Below are positions 1 to 7,432 of a stretch of DNA of 20,759 bases, one piece after another. Source of the stretch: CAWUIO01 sp963922455 (GTDB lineage: Bacteria > Bacteroidota > Bacteroidia > Cytophagales > Microscillaceae); NCBI GenBank assembly GCA_963922455.1, contig CAWUIO010000111.1, forward strand, positions 1 to 20,759, read 5' to 3'. The notes below the pieces were generated by a model. That model saw only the letters and a list, made by a program, of their open reading frames with translations, was not told the DNA's origin and did not search any database. Every line of letters begins with the position of its first letter. The stretch's first letter is position 1. The translations under genes and the position numbers were made by a program.

Positions 1-45
1 GACCGCAAAACATTTGTGGCCGGGCAGGATATTGTTTTGGGCTAG
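1..45 (+). CDS. possible 3' end of an upstream gene (partial)
   Basis: The first plus-strand frame is open from the window edge for 14 codons and ends at TAG (43-45). The encoded tail reads DRKTFVAGQDIVLG, which looks like natural protein sequence and loosely recalls the GDIVxG segment near the end of FAD/NAD-linked oxidoreductases. Fourteen residues are too few to assign a family. A repeat unit begins about 50 bases after the stop, the usual place for these units in this window. This is an open frame with plausible composition, nothing more. Confidence 0.3.
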   Translation, partial: DRKTFVAGQDIVLG

Positions 46-53
46 ACAAAAAA

Positions 54-85
54 TCTCTTTTCTCTCTTCTCTTTTCTCTCTTCTT
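54..85. repeat. short pyrimidine tandem repeat (14-nt unit, about 2.3 copies)
   Basis: TCTCTTTTCTCTCT occurs at 54-67 and again exactly at 68-81, followed by TCTT. It lies directly upstream of a GC-rich repeat unit. It is low-complexity sequence with no visible function. Confidence 0.7.
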
Positions 86-96
86 AAGTTTGGCAG

Positions 97-224
97 AGGG
101 ATAGAGCGGCCTGTCTGAGCTCGTGCGGGCTTTGTGCGGTGAGGCAGCGAGTAGCGAAAGCCCGACCCCGGCGCTACTGCATTTTCTAGGGACAGCGCTT
201 GGGCAACGCCGGGGACAGCCCCCC
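97..224 (+). repeat. intergenic repeat unit A (type I)
   Basis: This is a plus-oriented copy of the dispersed GC-rich element. It starts with AGGGATAGAGCGGCC. It has GCGGCCTGTCTGAGCTCGTG at 106-125 and GCAGCGAGTAGCGAAAGCCC at 144-163. It ends in a GCCGGGGACAGCCCC block at about 208-222. The two long blocks also occur exactly, on the other strand, at 7592-7735 and 13151-13290. The spacer between the blocks and the stretch before the 3' block differ from copy to copy. The conserved ends and paired G-rich and C-rich tracts suggest a structured RNA or a small non-autonomous element. Confidence 0.85.
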
Positions 225-312
225 GTATTTCTTTTTCATGTTTCCTTATAAACCAATATTGCTATTCAATTTTCCTTGGTTTTGTACCGAGAGAGCTTAA
301 ACCTTCGGCATT

Positions 313-597
313 ATGAAAATTTCACAATTTTGGGTACTACTGGTCTTGATGTTATTTAAGGCTTATGGAGGGTGTTTTTATTCAAGCCAAAGCCATACTA
401 CCCAAAGCCCATGGAACAAGCCTTCTGAACTCAAGCCTTTAAATTCAGAAGAAAATGGGCCAGACTCAGAGTATATCAACAAGAGGTATGAGGTAAGTTT
501 GCCGCTTATCTGGCCGGAAAAGCACCCAGAGGTTTATTTGTATATCCAACTCGGTCCCGGGAGGCCGGGCTGTTTTACAATAATAGAAAAAATGTAA
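313..597 (+). CDS. small secreted hypothetical protein (94 aa)
   Basis: I do not recognise this protein. The N-terminus (Lys at residue 2, then a hydrophobic run to about residue 18) looks like a signal peptide. A Cys at residue 21 follows Tyr-Gly-Gly, a poor lipobox, so lipoprotein status is doubtful. The rest is polar and Pro/Ser/Asn-rich. The last codons cross a GC-rich stretch that spoils the codon pattern, so the C-terminus may be degenerate. The gene sits between repeat unit A and a hairpin at 599-620 that would close its transcript. It could also be a chance open frame. Confidence 0.4.
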   Translation: MKISQFWVLLVLMLFKAYGGCFYSSQSHTTQSPWNKPSELKPLNSEENGPDSEYINKRYEVSLPLIWPEKHPEVYLYIQLGPGRPGCFTIIEKM

Positions 598-598
598 T

Positions 599-620
599 AA
601 ACCCGGTACAGACCGGGTTT
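599..620. terminator. hairpin between convergent genes
   Basis: AAACCCGGT and ACCGGGTTT form a perfect 9-bp stem with an ACAG loop. It lies 2 bases after the small plus-strand gene and 17 bases after the end of the convergent peroxidase-family gene, the right place for a bidirectional terminator. No clean U tract follows directly on either strand, so termination is inferred from position and stem strength. Confidence 0.55.
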
Positions 621-636
621 GTAGCCTATGTTACCC

Positions 637-1206
637 TTATTTTTCCCAAGTACGTGAGGCAAAAGCATCATCAACTGGGGTATTGGCCACGTGGTTGGCG
701 TAATTGCTGAAGGTTTTCACCCCAATGGCCAAGACGATATCCAAGACTTGTTCTTTTTGGTAACCAGCCCCGACAAAGGCTTCGATTTCTTCTGAGCTTG
801 GGAAGCCTCGCTTTTCTACCATGATTTTGGTAAATGTACTAAGGGCCGCCAATTTAGCATCTGGGATCGTGGCTCCGCTACGAATAGCATCGGTGACCTC
901 GGCAGGAACTTTAGACATCATATCGGCCACTACAGAGTGGGCTGCCATGCAATAGTGACATTCGTTTACATAACTGATGGATAAAAAGATGACTTCCTGC
1001 TCGACCGGTGAAAAAGCGGTTTGACTACGGAACAACTCGTATCCCTTTAAATACGATAGCAGTAAAGCCGGAGAGTTGGCCATCATACGGTATAAATTCG
1101 GTACAGAACCAAAAGCTGCCTGGGCTTTTTGGAGCGATTCTTTTACAGATTCAGGAGCAGACTCAATAGTCTGTAAGTCAAAAGGAAGTAAGGTATCGGT
1201 TGCCAT
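637..1206 (-). CDS. carboxymuconolactone decarboxylase / AhpD-like family protein
   Basis: A 189-residue all-alpha protein of the AhpD-like (CMD) superfamily. The diagnostic centre is present: Glu71, then Cys83-His-Tyr-Cys86 and His90. This matches in spacing the Glu-Cys-X2-Cys-His proton-relay set of AhpD, where the CXXC pair reduces peroxides through thiol exchange. The CXXC makes a peroxidase-type redox role more likely than the decarboxylase activity that named the family. There is no signal peptide, so it should be cytoplasmic. It is a single gene, with no AhpC partner in view. A perfect 12-bp palindrome lies 34 bases upstream of the ATG and may bind a repressor. The family is secure; substrate and partner are unknown. 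Confidence 0.85.
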   Translation of the reverse strand: MATDTLLPFDLQTIESAPESVKESLQKAQAAFGSVPNLYRMMANSPALLLSYLKGYELFRSQTAFSPVEQEVIFLSISYVNECHYCMAAHSVVADMMSKVPAEVTDAIRSGATIPDAKLAALSTFTKIMVEKRGFPSSEEIEAFVGAGYQKEQVLDIVLAIGVKTFSNYANHVANTPVDDAFASRTWEK

Positions 1207-1239
1207 AAACTTAGGTAAATTGGGTTAAAAAAATTATGT

Positions 1240-1251
1240 AGACAATTGTCT
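1240..1251. promoter_or_regulatory. palindromic candidate operator upstream of the AhpD-like gene
   Basis: AGACAATTGTCT is a perfect 12-bp palindrome, flanked by TAATTTTTT-like sequence that could be a -7 element on the minus strand. Inverted AGAC/GTCT half-sites are common in operators for dimeric TetR-type repressors of redox and detoxification genes. That is a general resemblance; no regulator gene is nearby. Confidence 0.4.
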
Positions 1252-1448
1252 GCCTATGCATTAACTAGAGAAGGTTACGGCAATAAGAATCGTTTGAGAC
1301 TTGATCCTTTTAACATGTATTTAGGAGTTTTTGGCCATGCTTCATTAGGAGCATTTACAAGGTAAAGCTTGCCCAAGATTCAACATTTAAAAGGAGATCC
1401 CGTACCAGTAAGTATACAACATTCTCACTAGTCAACAAGAAGAAAAAC

Positions 1449-1850
1449 ATGAACTCTAGCTACCAACAGAAGAAATCATCCAGCTTACAGGCCGATTTGG
1501 TGCACATTCGGAAATCAATTAAACTGCTTCACAATAAAATCAAGCAAGAATTGCATGATGTGCCCAGCCAGGAAGCTTACAAGATACCCGAAACTTCTTA
1601 TAAAACATTTGCCTTCATACAAAACACCTTGGATGAAGCCGAGGAGAATACCAAGCATATACCCCTCTACCAAAATTTGGATGAGTTAAAGTTGGACGCC
1701 TCCACCCTCAAAGAATTGCAAGATTTACATTTTTCCGTGGAGCAAATGGAAAATGAGCTCCAGGACATTATCCGTGTGATGCGTCACAAGCTTTATACAG
1801 AAAGCAAAACTGTGTACAATTTCCTCAAAAAGCCGAAGGAGGTCGCCTAG
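1449..1850 (+). CDS. coiled-coil hypothetical protein (133 aa)
   Basis: I do not recognise a family. The protein is soluble and strongly helical, with charged heptad-like segments at about residues 12-38 and 85-117 separated by a Pro-containing linker, which suggests a small helical bundle or dimer. There is no signal peptide, Cys or obvious catalytic motif. Codon use resembles its neighbours, and the coding frame runs cleanly to a stop that overlaps the stop of the convergent transglycosylase gene (1847-1850), which supports it being real. The ATG follows an A-rich leader, as for other genes here. Confidence 0.65.
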   Translation: MNSSYQQKKSSSLQADLVHIRKSIKLLHNKIKQELHDVPSQEAYKIPETSYKTFAFIQNTLDEAEENTKHIPLYQNLDELKLDASTLKELQDLHFSVEQMENELQDIIRVMRHKLYTESKTVYNFLKKPKEVA

Positions 1851-3370
1851 TAGGGGCTGGCCAATACTCCCACAACCAATTTTTGCCCAGGAATAAGATG
1901 CTGGCCCGGACGAAGGCTATTCAAACGAAGCAGTTCTGATACAGAAATATTCCCGTTTTTCTTAGAAATTTCCCAGAGGCTATCTCCAGACTCAACAGTG
2001 TAGTAGATTTTCGCACCTTTATCCTTAGAAGGAGCCTTAGATGCGTCTTGAGATTTATTGGCAGCTTCCAGGGAAGCACTTTTCAACTGGGGAGATGCCG
2101 TATCATCTTGGGCAAGCGGGGCCGGTTTCTGGTAATTGGGATCGGGTATCCAGACGGCAATGCGTTGATTGGGGTAAATAAGGTTCGAATTAAGCCGGTT
2201 CCAAGCTCTTAAATTAGCCACGCTTACACCGTACTTGGCCGCAATGTATCCCAGGGATTGTCCGGGGCTTACGATATGGGCGGTTTGCATTTTGCCTTCC
2301 AAATCATTGCTGGAGGCATTAGCTCCGGCAGTGTAGCCGGCTTTCCAATTATTTAATTGCCTACAAGACCGTAAAATTTCTACGCGGTGTTCCTCGATGT
2401 ACTCACGCATCTGAGCCGGGAAGCGTAGCGGGTAATTTCTTTTGTAAGAAGGGATGGCTTTTTTCTTCAAATGCGGGTTAAGGTCCTGCATGACTTCTTC
2501 CGGGATGTGAATCTGGCGGGCAAACTCATCAATATTTACAAATTGGCTCACCAAGATTGTATCACTGGGGATGAACTCTCGAGGCGACTGGGCAAAGATA
2601 AAATGCTGATCGGAATAATTTACCGCGTAGGTTGCCGCAATAAAGGCTGGAACGTAACTACGCGTTTCCCGGGGCAAGTAATGGTAAATCTTCCAGAAAT
2701 CTACATTTTTTCCGCCGGCTTTGCGCACGGCCCAATTTACCCGGCCTGGCCCACAATTGTAGGCGGCCAAGGCTAACTGCCAGTTTCCGTGATACTTGTA
2801 TAAGAATTTCAGATAACGACATGCGGCATCGGTAGACTTGTATAAGTCCATCCGTTCATCAATAAACCAGTCTTGTTGTAGATCATACTGCTTTCCGGTG
2901 GAAGGGATAAATTGCCAAAGCCCTACGGCGGCGGCCCAGGATTGGGCCCGGGGTACCAGGGCCGACTCTACAATAGATAAATATTTTAGTTCCTCAGGGA
3001 GCTTGTGTCGCTTTAAGGCTTCTTCAAAGATGGGAAAGTAGTAAGAGCTCCGTTCTAGGATGCGTTGGGTCAGGTCTCGCTTACGTACTGTGTAGAGCTT
3101 AATCCAGTTGAGTACATCCTTGTGATAGGTCATTTCTATAGTAGCCGGTATGCACTTAAGGCGATCTTTGATGATATCGGGGTATACCTTGGGAATGTAG
3201 CCACTTAAGTCAAAAACAGAAGAATCTGGGCTTAAAATGGTGGGTGGTAGTGGTTTTGAGGGAACCTTTTCTAATTCTAATGAATCCGTAGAAATTAATT
3301 TTGCTTGAAGGTTTTGCCCAATAAAACAGCAAAGTAGCAGCGATACGCCAAATAAATATATCCCTTTCAT
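1847..3370 (-). CDS. membrane-associated lytic murein transglycosylase with two LysM domains (MltD-like)
   Basis: It cleaves peptidoglycan glycan strands in the periplasm, releasing 1,6-anhydro-muropeptides. I start it at ATG 3370, because the next residues form a clean signal peptide ending LQA; an in-frame ATG at 3439 would bury that signal behind 23 polar residues. In the 507-residue form, a family-1 SLT domain spans about 110-235. The catalytic Glu is 135 in SIVESAL, followed by GLWQFIPSTG (150-159) and AAYNCGPGRV (202-211). Two LysM domains follow at about 364-408 and 455-502, joined by a Ser/Ala/Lys linker. This order is typical of MltD-type enzymes. It is the last gene of a cluster with gatA and tatA, and its stop overlaps a convergent gene's stop. 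Confidence 0.92.
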   Translation of the reverse strand: MKGIYLFGVSLLLCCFIGQNLQAKLISTDSLELEKVPSKPLPPTILSPDSSVFDLSGYIPKVYPDIIKDRLKCIPATIEMTYHKDVLNWIKLYTVRKRDLTQRILERSSYYFPIFEEALKRHKLPEELKYLSIVESALVPRAQSWAAAVGLWQFIPSTGKQYDLQQDWFIDERMDLYKSTDAACRYLKFLYKYHGNWQLALAAYNCGPGRVNWAVRKAGGKNVDFWKIYHYLPRETRSYVPAFIAATYAVNYSDQHFIFAQSPREFIPSDTILVSQFVNIDEFARQIHIPEEVMQDLNPHLKKKAIPSYKRNYPLRFPAQMREYIEEHRVEILRSCRQLNNWKAGYTAGANASSNDLEGKMQTAHIVSPGQSLGYIAAKYGVSVANLRAWNRLNSNLIYPNQRIAVWIPDPNYQKPAPLAQDDTASPQLKSASLEAANKSQDASKAPSKDKGAKIYYTVESGDSLWEISKKNGNISVSELLRLNSLRPGQHLIPGQKLVVGVLASPY

Positions 3371-3469
3371 GAATCCCAAATAATGCGTTCTTGTGATTTT
3401 AAAATAGTACCTTGTAAGAAAACTAAGTTTTTCGTACATTCTGTTAACGTCTGCGAATATAAGATAATT

Positions 3470-4912
3470 TTAAACTTTATCAAGAATATACTTGGAAAAA
3501 GTCAGCAGGTTATCCTCTTCAAAGGCGCCAGCGGTAGCCTGGATACCCCAGGGCAATGAAGTGTCCTTGGGGGGCATCGGGAGGCTTATGGCTGGTAAGC
3601 CACATAAGTTTGCGTGTACGGTGTAGATATCGTTTAAGTACTCCTGGAGCGGGTCTTGCTTGCTTTGATCCAGAAGTGGGGCCACGGAAGGAGCGGTTGG
3701 GGAGAGAATGAAATCATGACGCTGTAAGATCTCTTGCGTCTGTTTGGCGATCATTCTTCTTACCTTTTGGGCTTGGAGGTAATACGCCTCATAATAATCG
3801 GCGCTTAGTATGAAGGTACCCAACAGAATGCGTCGGATGACCTCTTTTCCAAAACCCTGGCTGCGAGTATGTTTGTACATCGCCTCCAAGTTATTCGCCC
3901 CGGATTCCGAGTTTTCTACACTACCACGAAAACCGTACCGAACTCCATCGTAGCGGGCTAAGTTGGAGCTAGCTTCGGCCATGGTGAGGATGTAATAAAC
4001 GGGAAGGATGTAGGCTAAATGTTGGAAAGAAATGGCTTCTACGGTATTTCCTTGGCGCTCGAGGCCCTTTAGCACCTCAAGAAAGCCCTGGCGAATTTGG
4101 GGATCCAAGCCTTCGTGATCAAAAGTATCCTGAAAATAGGCAATTTTGTAGGGCCCCGGCGGCGCGGCAAATTGCTCATAGGGAGGTACCGATTTTAGGG
4201 AGCAGGTAGCATCCTGGGAATCGGCCCCGGCCATTACCGATAACATGCGAGCAGCGTCTTCTAAATGTTGGCTTAGGATCCCTACGGTATCAAAAGAGGA
4301 AGCATAAGCCGTTAGTCCATACCGGGAGATGCGGCCATAGGAGGGTTTTAGCCCAATGACCCCACAATAAGCCGCTGGCTGACGGACCGAGCCTCCCGTA
4401 TCTGAGCCCAAGGAGGCTTGGCACTGATCGGCAGCAACGGCAGCCGCTGATCCGCCTGAGGAACCACCGGGAGCGTGCGCAGGCTTATGGGGATTTTTAA
4501 CCGGGCCAAAAGCTGAATTTTGATTAGCGCTTCCCATGGCAAACTCATCGCAATTTTGCCTACCAAGTACGATGGCATCTTCGTCTAGTAATCTTTGCAA
4601 GGAAGTCGCGGTGTATTGGGCTTGAAAATCGGAGAGGATTTTACTGGCACATTGTAGAGGATGACCTTGATAACTGAATACATCTTTTACGCCCAGGACG
4701 AGTCCAGCCAGTCGCCCCGCTTTCCCTTCCTGTATTTTTTGTTCTACCTGGAGGGCTTTATCCAGGGCTTCTTGCTCATATACCTCCAAAAAAGTATTTA
4801 GAGAGGCCTGGCCCTTGATGTTGTTCAAGTAATCTTGAGTCAACTGGACCAGGCTCATAGAGCCCGTTTGTATCCGGTCTTGGATACGGCTAAGGGGAAT
4901 AGGGGAAAGCAT
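3470..4912 (-). CDS. gatA: Asp-tRNA(Asn)/Glu-tRNA(Gln) amidotransferase subunit A
   Basis: GatA hydrolyses glutamine. With GatB and GatC it passes the ammonia to misacylated Glu-tRNA(Gln) or Asp-tRNA(Asn). The 480-residue length is normal. The amidase-signature triad is intact: Lys76 in GVKD, cis-Ser151 in the GGSSGGS loop (149-155) and Ser175 in DTGGS. The spacing equals that of characterised GatA proteins. The stretch GLKPSYGRISRYGL follows, as in true GatA rather than generic amidases. gatB and gatC are not in the window, as is common when the subunits are dispersed. The gene starts 14 bases after the tatA stop, so the two are probably co-transcribed, although the pairing has no functional logic I can see. 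Confidence 0.95.
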   Translation of the reverse strand: MLSPIPLSRIQDRIQTGSMSLVQLTQDYLNNIKGQASLNTFLEVYEQEALDKALQVEQKIQEGKAGRLAGLVLGVKDVFSYQGHPLQCASKILSDFQAQYTATSLQRLLDEDAIVLGRQNCDEFAMGSANQNSAFGPVKNPHKPAHAPGGSSGGSAAAVAADQCQASLGSDTGGSVRQPAAYCGVIGLKPSYGRISRYGLTAYASSFDTVGILSQHLEDAARMLSVMAGADSQDATCSLKSVPPYEQFAAPPGPYKIAYFQDTFDHEGLDPQIRQGFLEVLKGLERQGNTVEAISFQHLAYILPVYYILTMAEASSNLARYDGVRYGFRGSVENSESGANNLEAMYKHTRSQGFGKEVIRRILLGTFILSADYYEAYYLQAQKVRRMIAKQTQEILQRHDFILSPTAPSVAPLLDQSKQDPLQEYLNDIYTVHANLCGLPAISLPMPPKDTSLPWGIQATAGAFEEDNLLTFSKYILDKV

Positions 4913-4926
4913 AGAGAAGGAGTGGC

Positions 4927-5139
4927 TTAGCTCTTGGTAGATTCTTCTTCTTTAACGCCTTCTTCAATTTGGTCTTTCACTTCTTTGGTAGCATCCCGGA
5001 ACTCCCGGATACCTTTTCCCAGTCCACGTGCCAATTCGGGAATCTTTTTTGCCCCAAATAATAGCAAGATGGCCAACATGATGAAGAAAATTTCAGGGCC
5101 TCCCAAATTGAAAAAAAGCAGGGTTGCTAATGTTAACAT
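4927..5139 (-). CDS. tatA: Sec-independent protein translocase subunit TatA/E
   Basis: This is a pore-forming component of the twin-arginine system, which exports folded proteins across the inner membrane. The 70-residue protein has the family layout: a short N-terminal transmembrane helix (about residues 14-29), the FGAKKIPELARGLGKGIREF hinge and amphipathic helix (about 28-47), then an acidic and Lys-rich tail. TatB would normally be longer, so TatA/E fits better. It heads the tatA-gatA-transglycosylase cluster. A candidate promoter with a perfect TATATTTG element lies 36 bases upstream. No tatC is visible here. Confidence 0.93.
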   Translation of the reverse strand: MLTLATLLFFNLGGPEIFFIMLAILLLFGAKKIPELARGLGKGIREFRDATKEVKDQIEEGVKEEESTKS

Positions 5140-5174
5140 ATTTTTCTAATTTATCGGTATTTCAATAGAGTCTA

Positions 5175-5182
5175 CAAATATA
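5175..5182 (-). promoter_or_regulatory. candidate -7 element for the tatA cluster
   Basis: The minus strand reads TATATTTG, a perfect match to the Bacteroidota -7 consensus TAnnTTTG, 36 bases before the tatA ATG. I do not see a clear TTTG -33 box at the expected distance, so this rests on the -7 match and position. Confidence 0.45.
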
Positions 5183-5410
5183 AACATTATCATGGATCGT
5201 TTTGTGCCCTAATGGAAAAAAGGATCTCGAACAAGTAAGGAACAAACTTACGGGGTAATGTTTTTACTCTAAGTATTAAGTGGATTAGCAAGACTTTTGT
5301 TTTAGCGAGATTAAAGTCTGATATACAGAAGTGAGCAAGAACAAATTCACCTTGCGAATTCCTCTTAATCACAAACTACCTTAAATTGTACACGTTAAAG
5401 AATAAAAACA

Positions 5411-5959
5411 ATGACAAAAGACATGCTCACGGCTCAAGAAGAAAAAGAATTATTAGAGAAGTTTTTTGCGGAAACCCGCACGGTTCTCAGCGGTTATTTT
5501 GATGACCGCAAGATTGCTTTTTCCAATTCGCAATTATTTGCCTTTGTATTGATTAGTCCGATTACCATTGCCATTGCCAGCGACGGGAACTTAGACTTTT
5601 CCGAAACCACCATGTTGGTAGATATTGCGGCGTATTTTGATCGCGATATTCTTCCCAAAGAACTGGATAATTTATCCCAGCCGGAGCAAGCTTTGTCGGA
5701 TAAAGATTTTCGTCGCATTATTTACTCCGAGCTACGCTACTTATGCTTGAGCATGTCCCAATACGAAAGCTCTTTGATCCAAAGTATCCAGAACTTGATC
5801 CACTTAGACGAGCAAATCAGTCGCGACGTAGACCCCCGCTTCTCGATCAAGCGCCGGGTGGTCGAGATGATGAACAGTGTGATTTACAACAACTTAGGCG
5901 CCGATTCGGTAGAAGAGCGCAAAGTAGAAAGCGTTCTCACGGCCCTGGGCATTTATTAA
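5411..5959 (+). CDS. TerB-like helical hypothetical protein (182 aa)
   Basis: This is an all-helical soluble protein without signal peptide or membrane segments. The stretch ITIAIASDGNLDFSETTML (about residues 51-69), a hydrophobic helix followed by an acidic D-G-x-L-x-x-x-E turn and another helix, resembles the acidic turn of TerB/DjlA-like domains. Those domains bind metal or act as scaffolds in stress-related systems. The resemblance is confined to this segment, and the rest is unfamiliar. No ter genes are nearby. It stands alone, and its stop lies 22 bases before the tRNA-Asp promoter. Read it as a conserved-looking hypothetical with a possible TerB fold. Confidence 0.7.
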   Translation: MTKDMLTAQEEKELLEKFFAETRTVLSGYFDDRKIAFSNSQLFAFVLISPITIAIASDGNLDFSETTMLVDIAAYFDRDILPKELDNLSQPEQALSDKDFRRIIYSELRYLCLSMSQYESSLIQSIQNLIHLDEQISRDVDPRFSIKRRVVEMMNSVIYNNLGADSVEERKVESVLTALGIY

Positions 5960-5981
5960 TTTGATATTTTTTTCCGGTTCG

Positions 5982-6013
5982 TTTGTTTTTTGAGGGGACT
6001 TGCCTTACATTTG
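5982..6013 (+). promoter_or_regulatory. promoter of tRNA-Asp (TTTG - 20 nt - TACATTTG)
   Basis: TTTG at 5982-5985 and TACATTTG at 6006-6013 are separated by 20 bases, matching the housekeeping promoter consensus of Bacteroidota (-33 TTTG, -7 TAnnTTTG). The expected start falls just before the mature tRNA 5' end at 6032. This is the clearest promoter in the window. Confidence 0.8.
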
Positions 6014-6031
6014 CAACACTTTCAGCAAAAC

Positions 6032-6105
6032 GGAGCGGTAGTTCAGCTGGTTAGAATGCCTGCCTGTCACGCAGGAGGTCGCGGGTTCGAATCCCGTCCG
6101 TTCCG
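6032..6105 (+). tRNA. tRNA-Asp (anticodon GTC)
   Basis: A complete cloverleaf can be drawn. The 7-bp acceptor is GGAGCGG (6032-6038) with CCGTTCC (6098-6104) and discriminator G6105. The anticodon stem CCTGC/GCAGG encloses the loop CTGTCAC with GTC at 6066-6068. The T arm is GCGGG-TTCGAAT-CCCGT. Discriminator G and anticodon GTC both fit aspartate. The 3' CCA is not encoded (GCCC follows), so it must be added by the nucleotidyltransferase. The gene has its own promoter and terminator. Confidence 0.97.
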
Positions 6106-6110
6106 CCCAT

Positions 6111-6149
6111 TTGAGCTATCATGGTATATCCTGATGGCTCAATTTTTTT
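6111..6149 (+). terminator. rho-independent terminator of tRNA-Asp
   Basis: TTGAGCTATCA (6111-6121) pairs with TGATGGCTCAA (6132-6142), an 11-bp stem with one G-T pair and a 10-base loop. Seven T residues follow at 6143-6149. It begins 5 bases after the tRNA. Confidence 0.9.
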
Positions 6150-6173
6150 ATTATCTTCTTTGGCTTAACACTA

Positions 6174-7268
6174 CTAAGTCTTTCTCTCCAATACTTCCAT
6201 CAATTTATTATTTAGATATAATTTTTCTTTGCCTAGTTTAATAGATTTGAGAATACCTTGATCTTCTAATTCTCTTAGATAATTCCCAACAGTTTTGGGG
6301 GTGCCTAATCCCGCATCAATTAAAAACTTTCTCTTGGTATAGGGAAGTTTGAATAAAATTTCTACTAAGTCTTTTGAGTACACCTTAGGTGTTTTAATTT
6401 TTATTTCATCACTTAACTCCTGCATTAATAAAAGAATCTCTTCTAACATCAATAAGGCTTGTTTTGCCGTACTCTCGACCATATCGAGCATATACATTAT
6501 CCAATCTTGCCACGCGTCCTCCTCTGTTACTAGACGAAGTTTTCTGTAGTATTGAGATTTATTCCGAATGATGTACTCACTCAAGAAAATTGCCGGGATA
6601 TCCAAAAGCTCTGTCTGTTTAAGGTATAGTAGTAGCAATATCCGCCCGGTTCTCCCATTTCCATCCACAAAAGGATGAATAGCTTCAAATTGATAGTGCA
6701 TTAACGCCATTTTTATTAGAGGATCTAATTGATAATGATCCTCATTAATGAACTTTTCCAAATCAGCTAACTTTTCACGAATCAATTTTTCCCCAGTTGG
6801 GGGAGTATACATTATATCGCCATTTGCATTTTTCAGGGTAGTTCCTGGATTTTTTCTGATCCCAACCGTATTTTTTTTGATACGCTGTACAATCTCAATG
6901 CACAGATTAGTTGTGATAAATGGTTTGAATTCCAGCTTCGCCAAACCCAACCATAAAGCTTCTTTATAACTAATTACCTCCTTAGCCGCAGGATTTGCTT
7001 TTCGGAAATCTGCAACAACTGTTTTATACAAATCATCATTGGTCGTAATAATATTTTCAACCTCTGAACTGGCTTTGGCTTCCCGTAAATGAATAGTATC
7101 CAGAAAAAGCCTTGGATTAGGCAAATTTCGGATGGCTCCGTTTAACTGGGCCAAGGCCCGGCTAGCGGAAATCGTCTTGTTCAACACCTCTTTAGTTTCT
7201 AGGTTAATTTTGGGAGGAAGGGACGGGAGCGCATTATAAGGGATTTCTCTTTTAAAATGTGTCATCAT
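6174..7268 (-). CDS. Fic-domain protein (AMPylator-type, class II) with C-terminal winged helix
   Basis: Fic enzymes usually transfer AMP from ATP to a hydroxyl side chain of a target protein. I use ATG 7268; the triplet before it is TTG. In the 364-residue form, the active-site loop HPFVDGNGRTGR spans 198-209 with catalytic His198 and all phosphate-binding residues, so it should be active. The inhibitory-helix motif S-x3-E-N (Ser67 to Asn72) lies N-terminal, defining class II Fic proteins that autoinhibit. The N-terminal Fic_N-like region is about 15-95, and a winged-helix-like segment is about 295-360. This resembles the well-studied Shewanella Fic protein in layout and length. It is a lone gene with no separate antitoxin. 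Repeated AGGGTAA sites upstream suggest self-regulation through the winged helix. Confidence 0.93.
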   Translation of the reverse strand: MMTHFKREIPYNALPSLPPKINLETKEVLNKTISASRALAQLNGAIRNLPNPRLFLDTIHLREAKASSEVENIITTNDDLYKTVVADFRKANPAAKEVISYKEALWLGLAKLEFKPFITTNLCIEIVQRIKKNTVGIRKNPGTTLKNANGDIMYTPPTGEKLIREKLADLEKFINEDHYQLDPLIKMALMHYQFEAIHPFVDGNGRTGRILLLLYLKQTELLDIPAIFLSEYIIRNKSQYYRKLRLVTEEDAWQDWIMYMLDMVESTAKQALLMLEEILLLMQELSDEIKIKTPKVYSKDLVEILFKLPYTKRKFLIDAGLGTPKTVGNYLRELEDQGILKSIKLGKEKLYLNNKLMEVLERKT

Positions 7269-7273
7269 CAAAC

Positions 7274-7361
7274 AAGGGTAACTAGTACACTCAAAACAAG
7301 AACGAGGGTAAATATACTAAAATTTTACCTTCGTTTTTAAGCTGAGGGTAATCATTACCCT
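7274..7361. promoter_or_regulatory. AGGGTAA half-site array upstream of the fic gene
   Basis: The 17-base perfect palindrome AGGGTAATCATTACCCT is at 7345-7361. Closer to the gene, GAGGGTAAAT (7304-7313) and the inverted ATTTTACCTTCG (7322-7333) form an imperfect second palindrome. A further AAGGGTAA lies at 7274-7281, 6 bases before the fic start codon. Repeated half-sites of one sequence next to a gene encoding a winged-helix protein are what an autoregulatory operator would look like. Binding itself is inferred. Confidence 0.55.
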
Positions 7362-7393
7362 TGTCTTGCAAAAAAGTCTTAAGCAATAAAAAT

Positions 7394-7420
7394 AATAGGT
7401 TTAATCACTCCGGAACCTAT
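7394..7420. repeat. short inverted repeat before the small ORF
   Basis: ATAGGTT and AACCTAT, a perfect 7-bp inverted repeat with a 13-base gap, precede the 25-codon ORF at 7433. It could be a hairpin in a leader or an operator. Alone, a match of this size could be chance. Confidence 0.3.
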
Positions 7421-7432
7421 GTGGTAATTTAT

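Noticed and set aside
2471..3041. Open plus-strand frames opposite the transglycosylase gene (2471-2776 and 2838-3041)
   Set aside because: They are antisense to a well-supported SLT/LysM gene, and their translations lack protein-like motifs.
3371..3439. Longer start of the transglycosylase (ATG 3439)
   Set aside because: It would put 23 polar residues before an otherwise perfect signal peptide.
4348..4578. Second frame on the same strand inside gatA
   Set aside because: It overlaps the catalytic core of gatA in another frame, a by-product of its GC-rich codons.
5190..5372. 60-codon minus-strand frame upstream of tatA
   Set aside because: Composition is not protein-like, and it overlaps the region where the tatA promoter should lie.
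5990..6241. 83-codon plus-strand frame
   Set aside because: It runs through tRNA-Asp and its terminator, so it cannot be a genuine coding gene.
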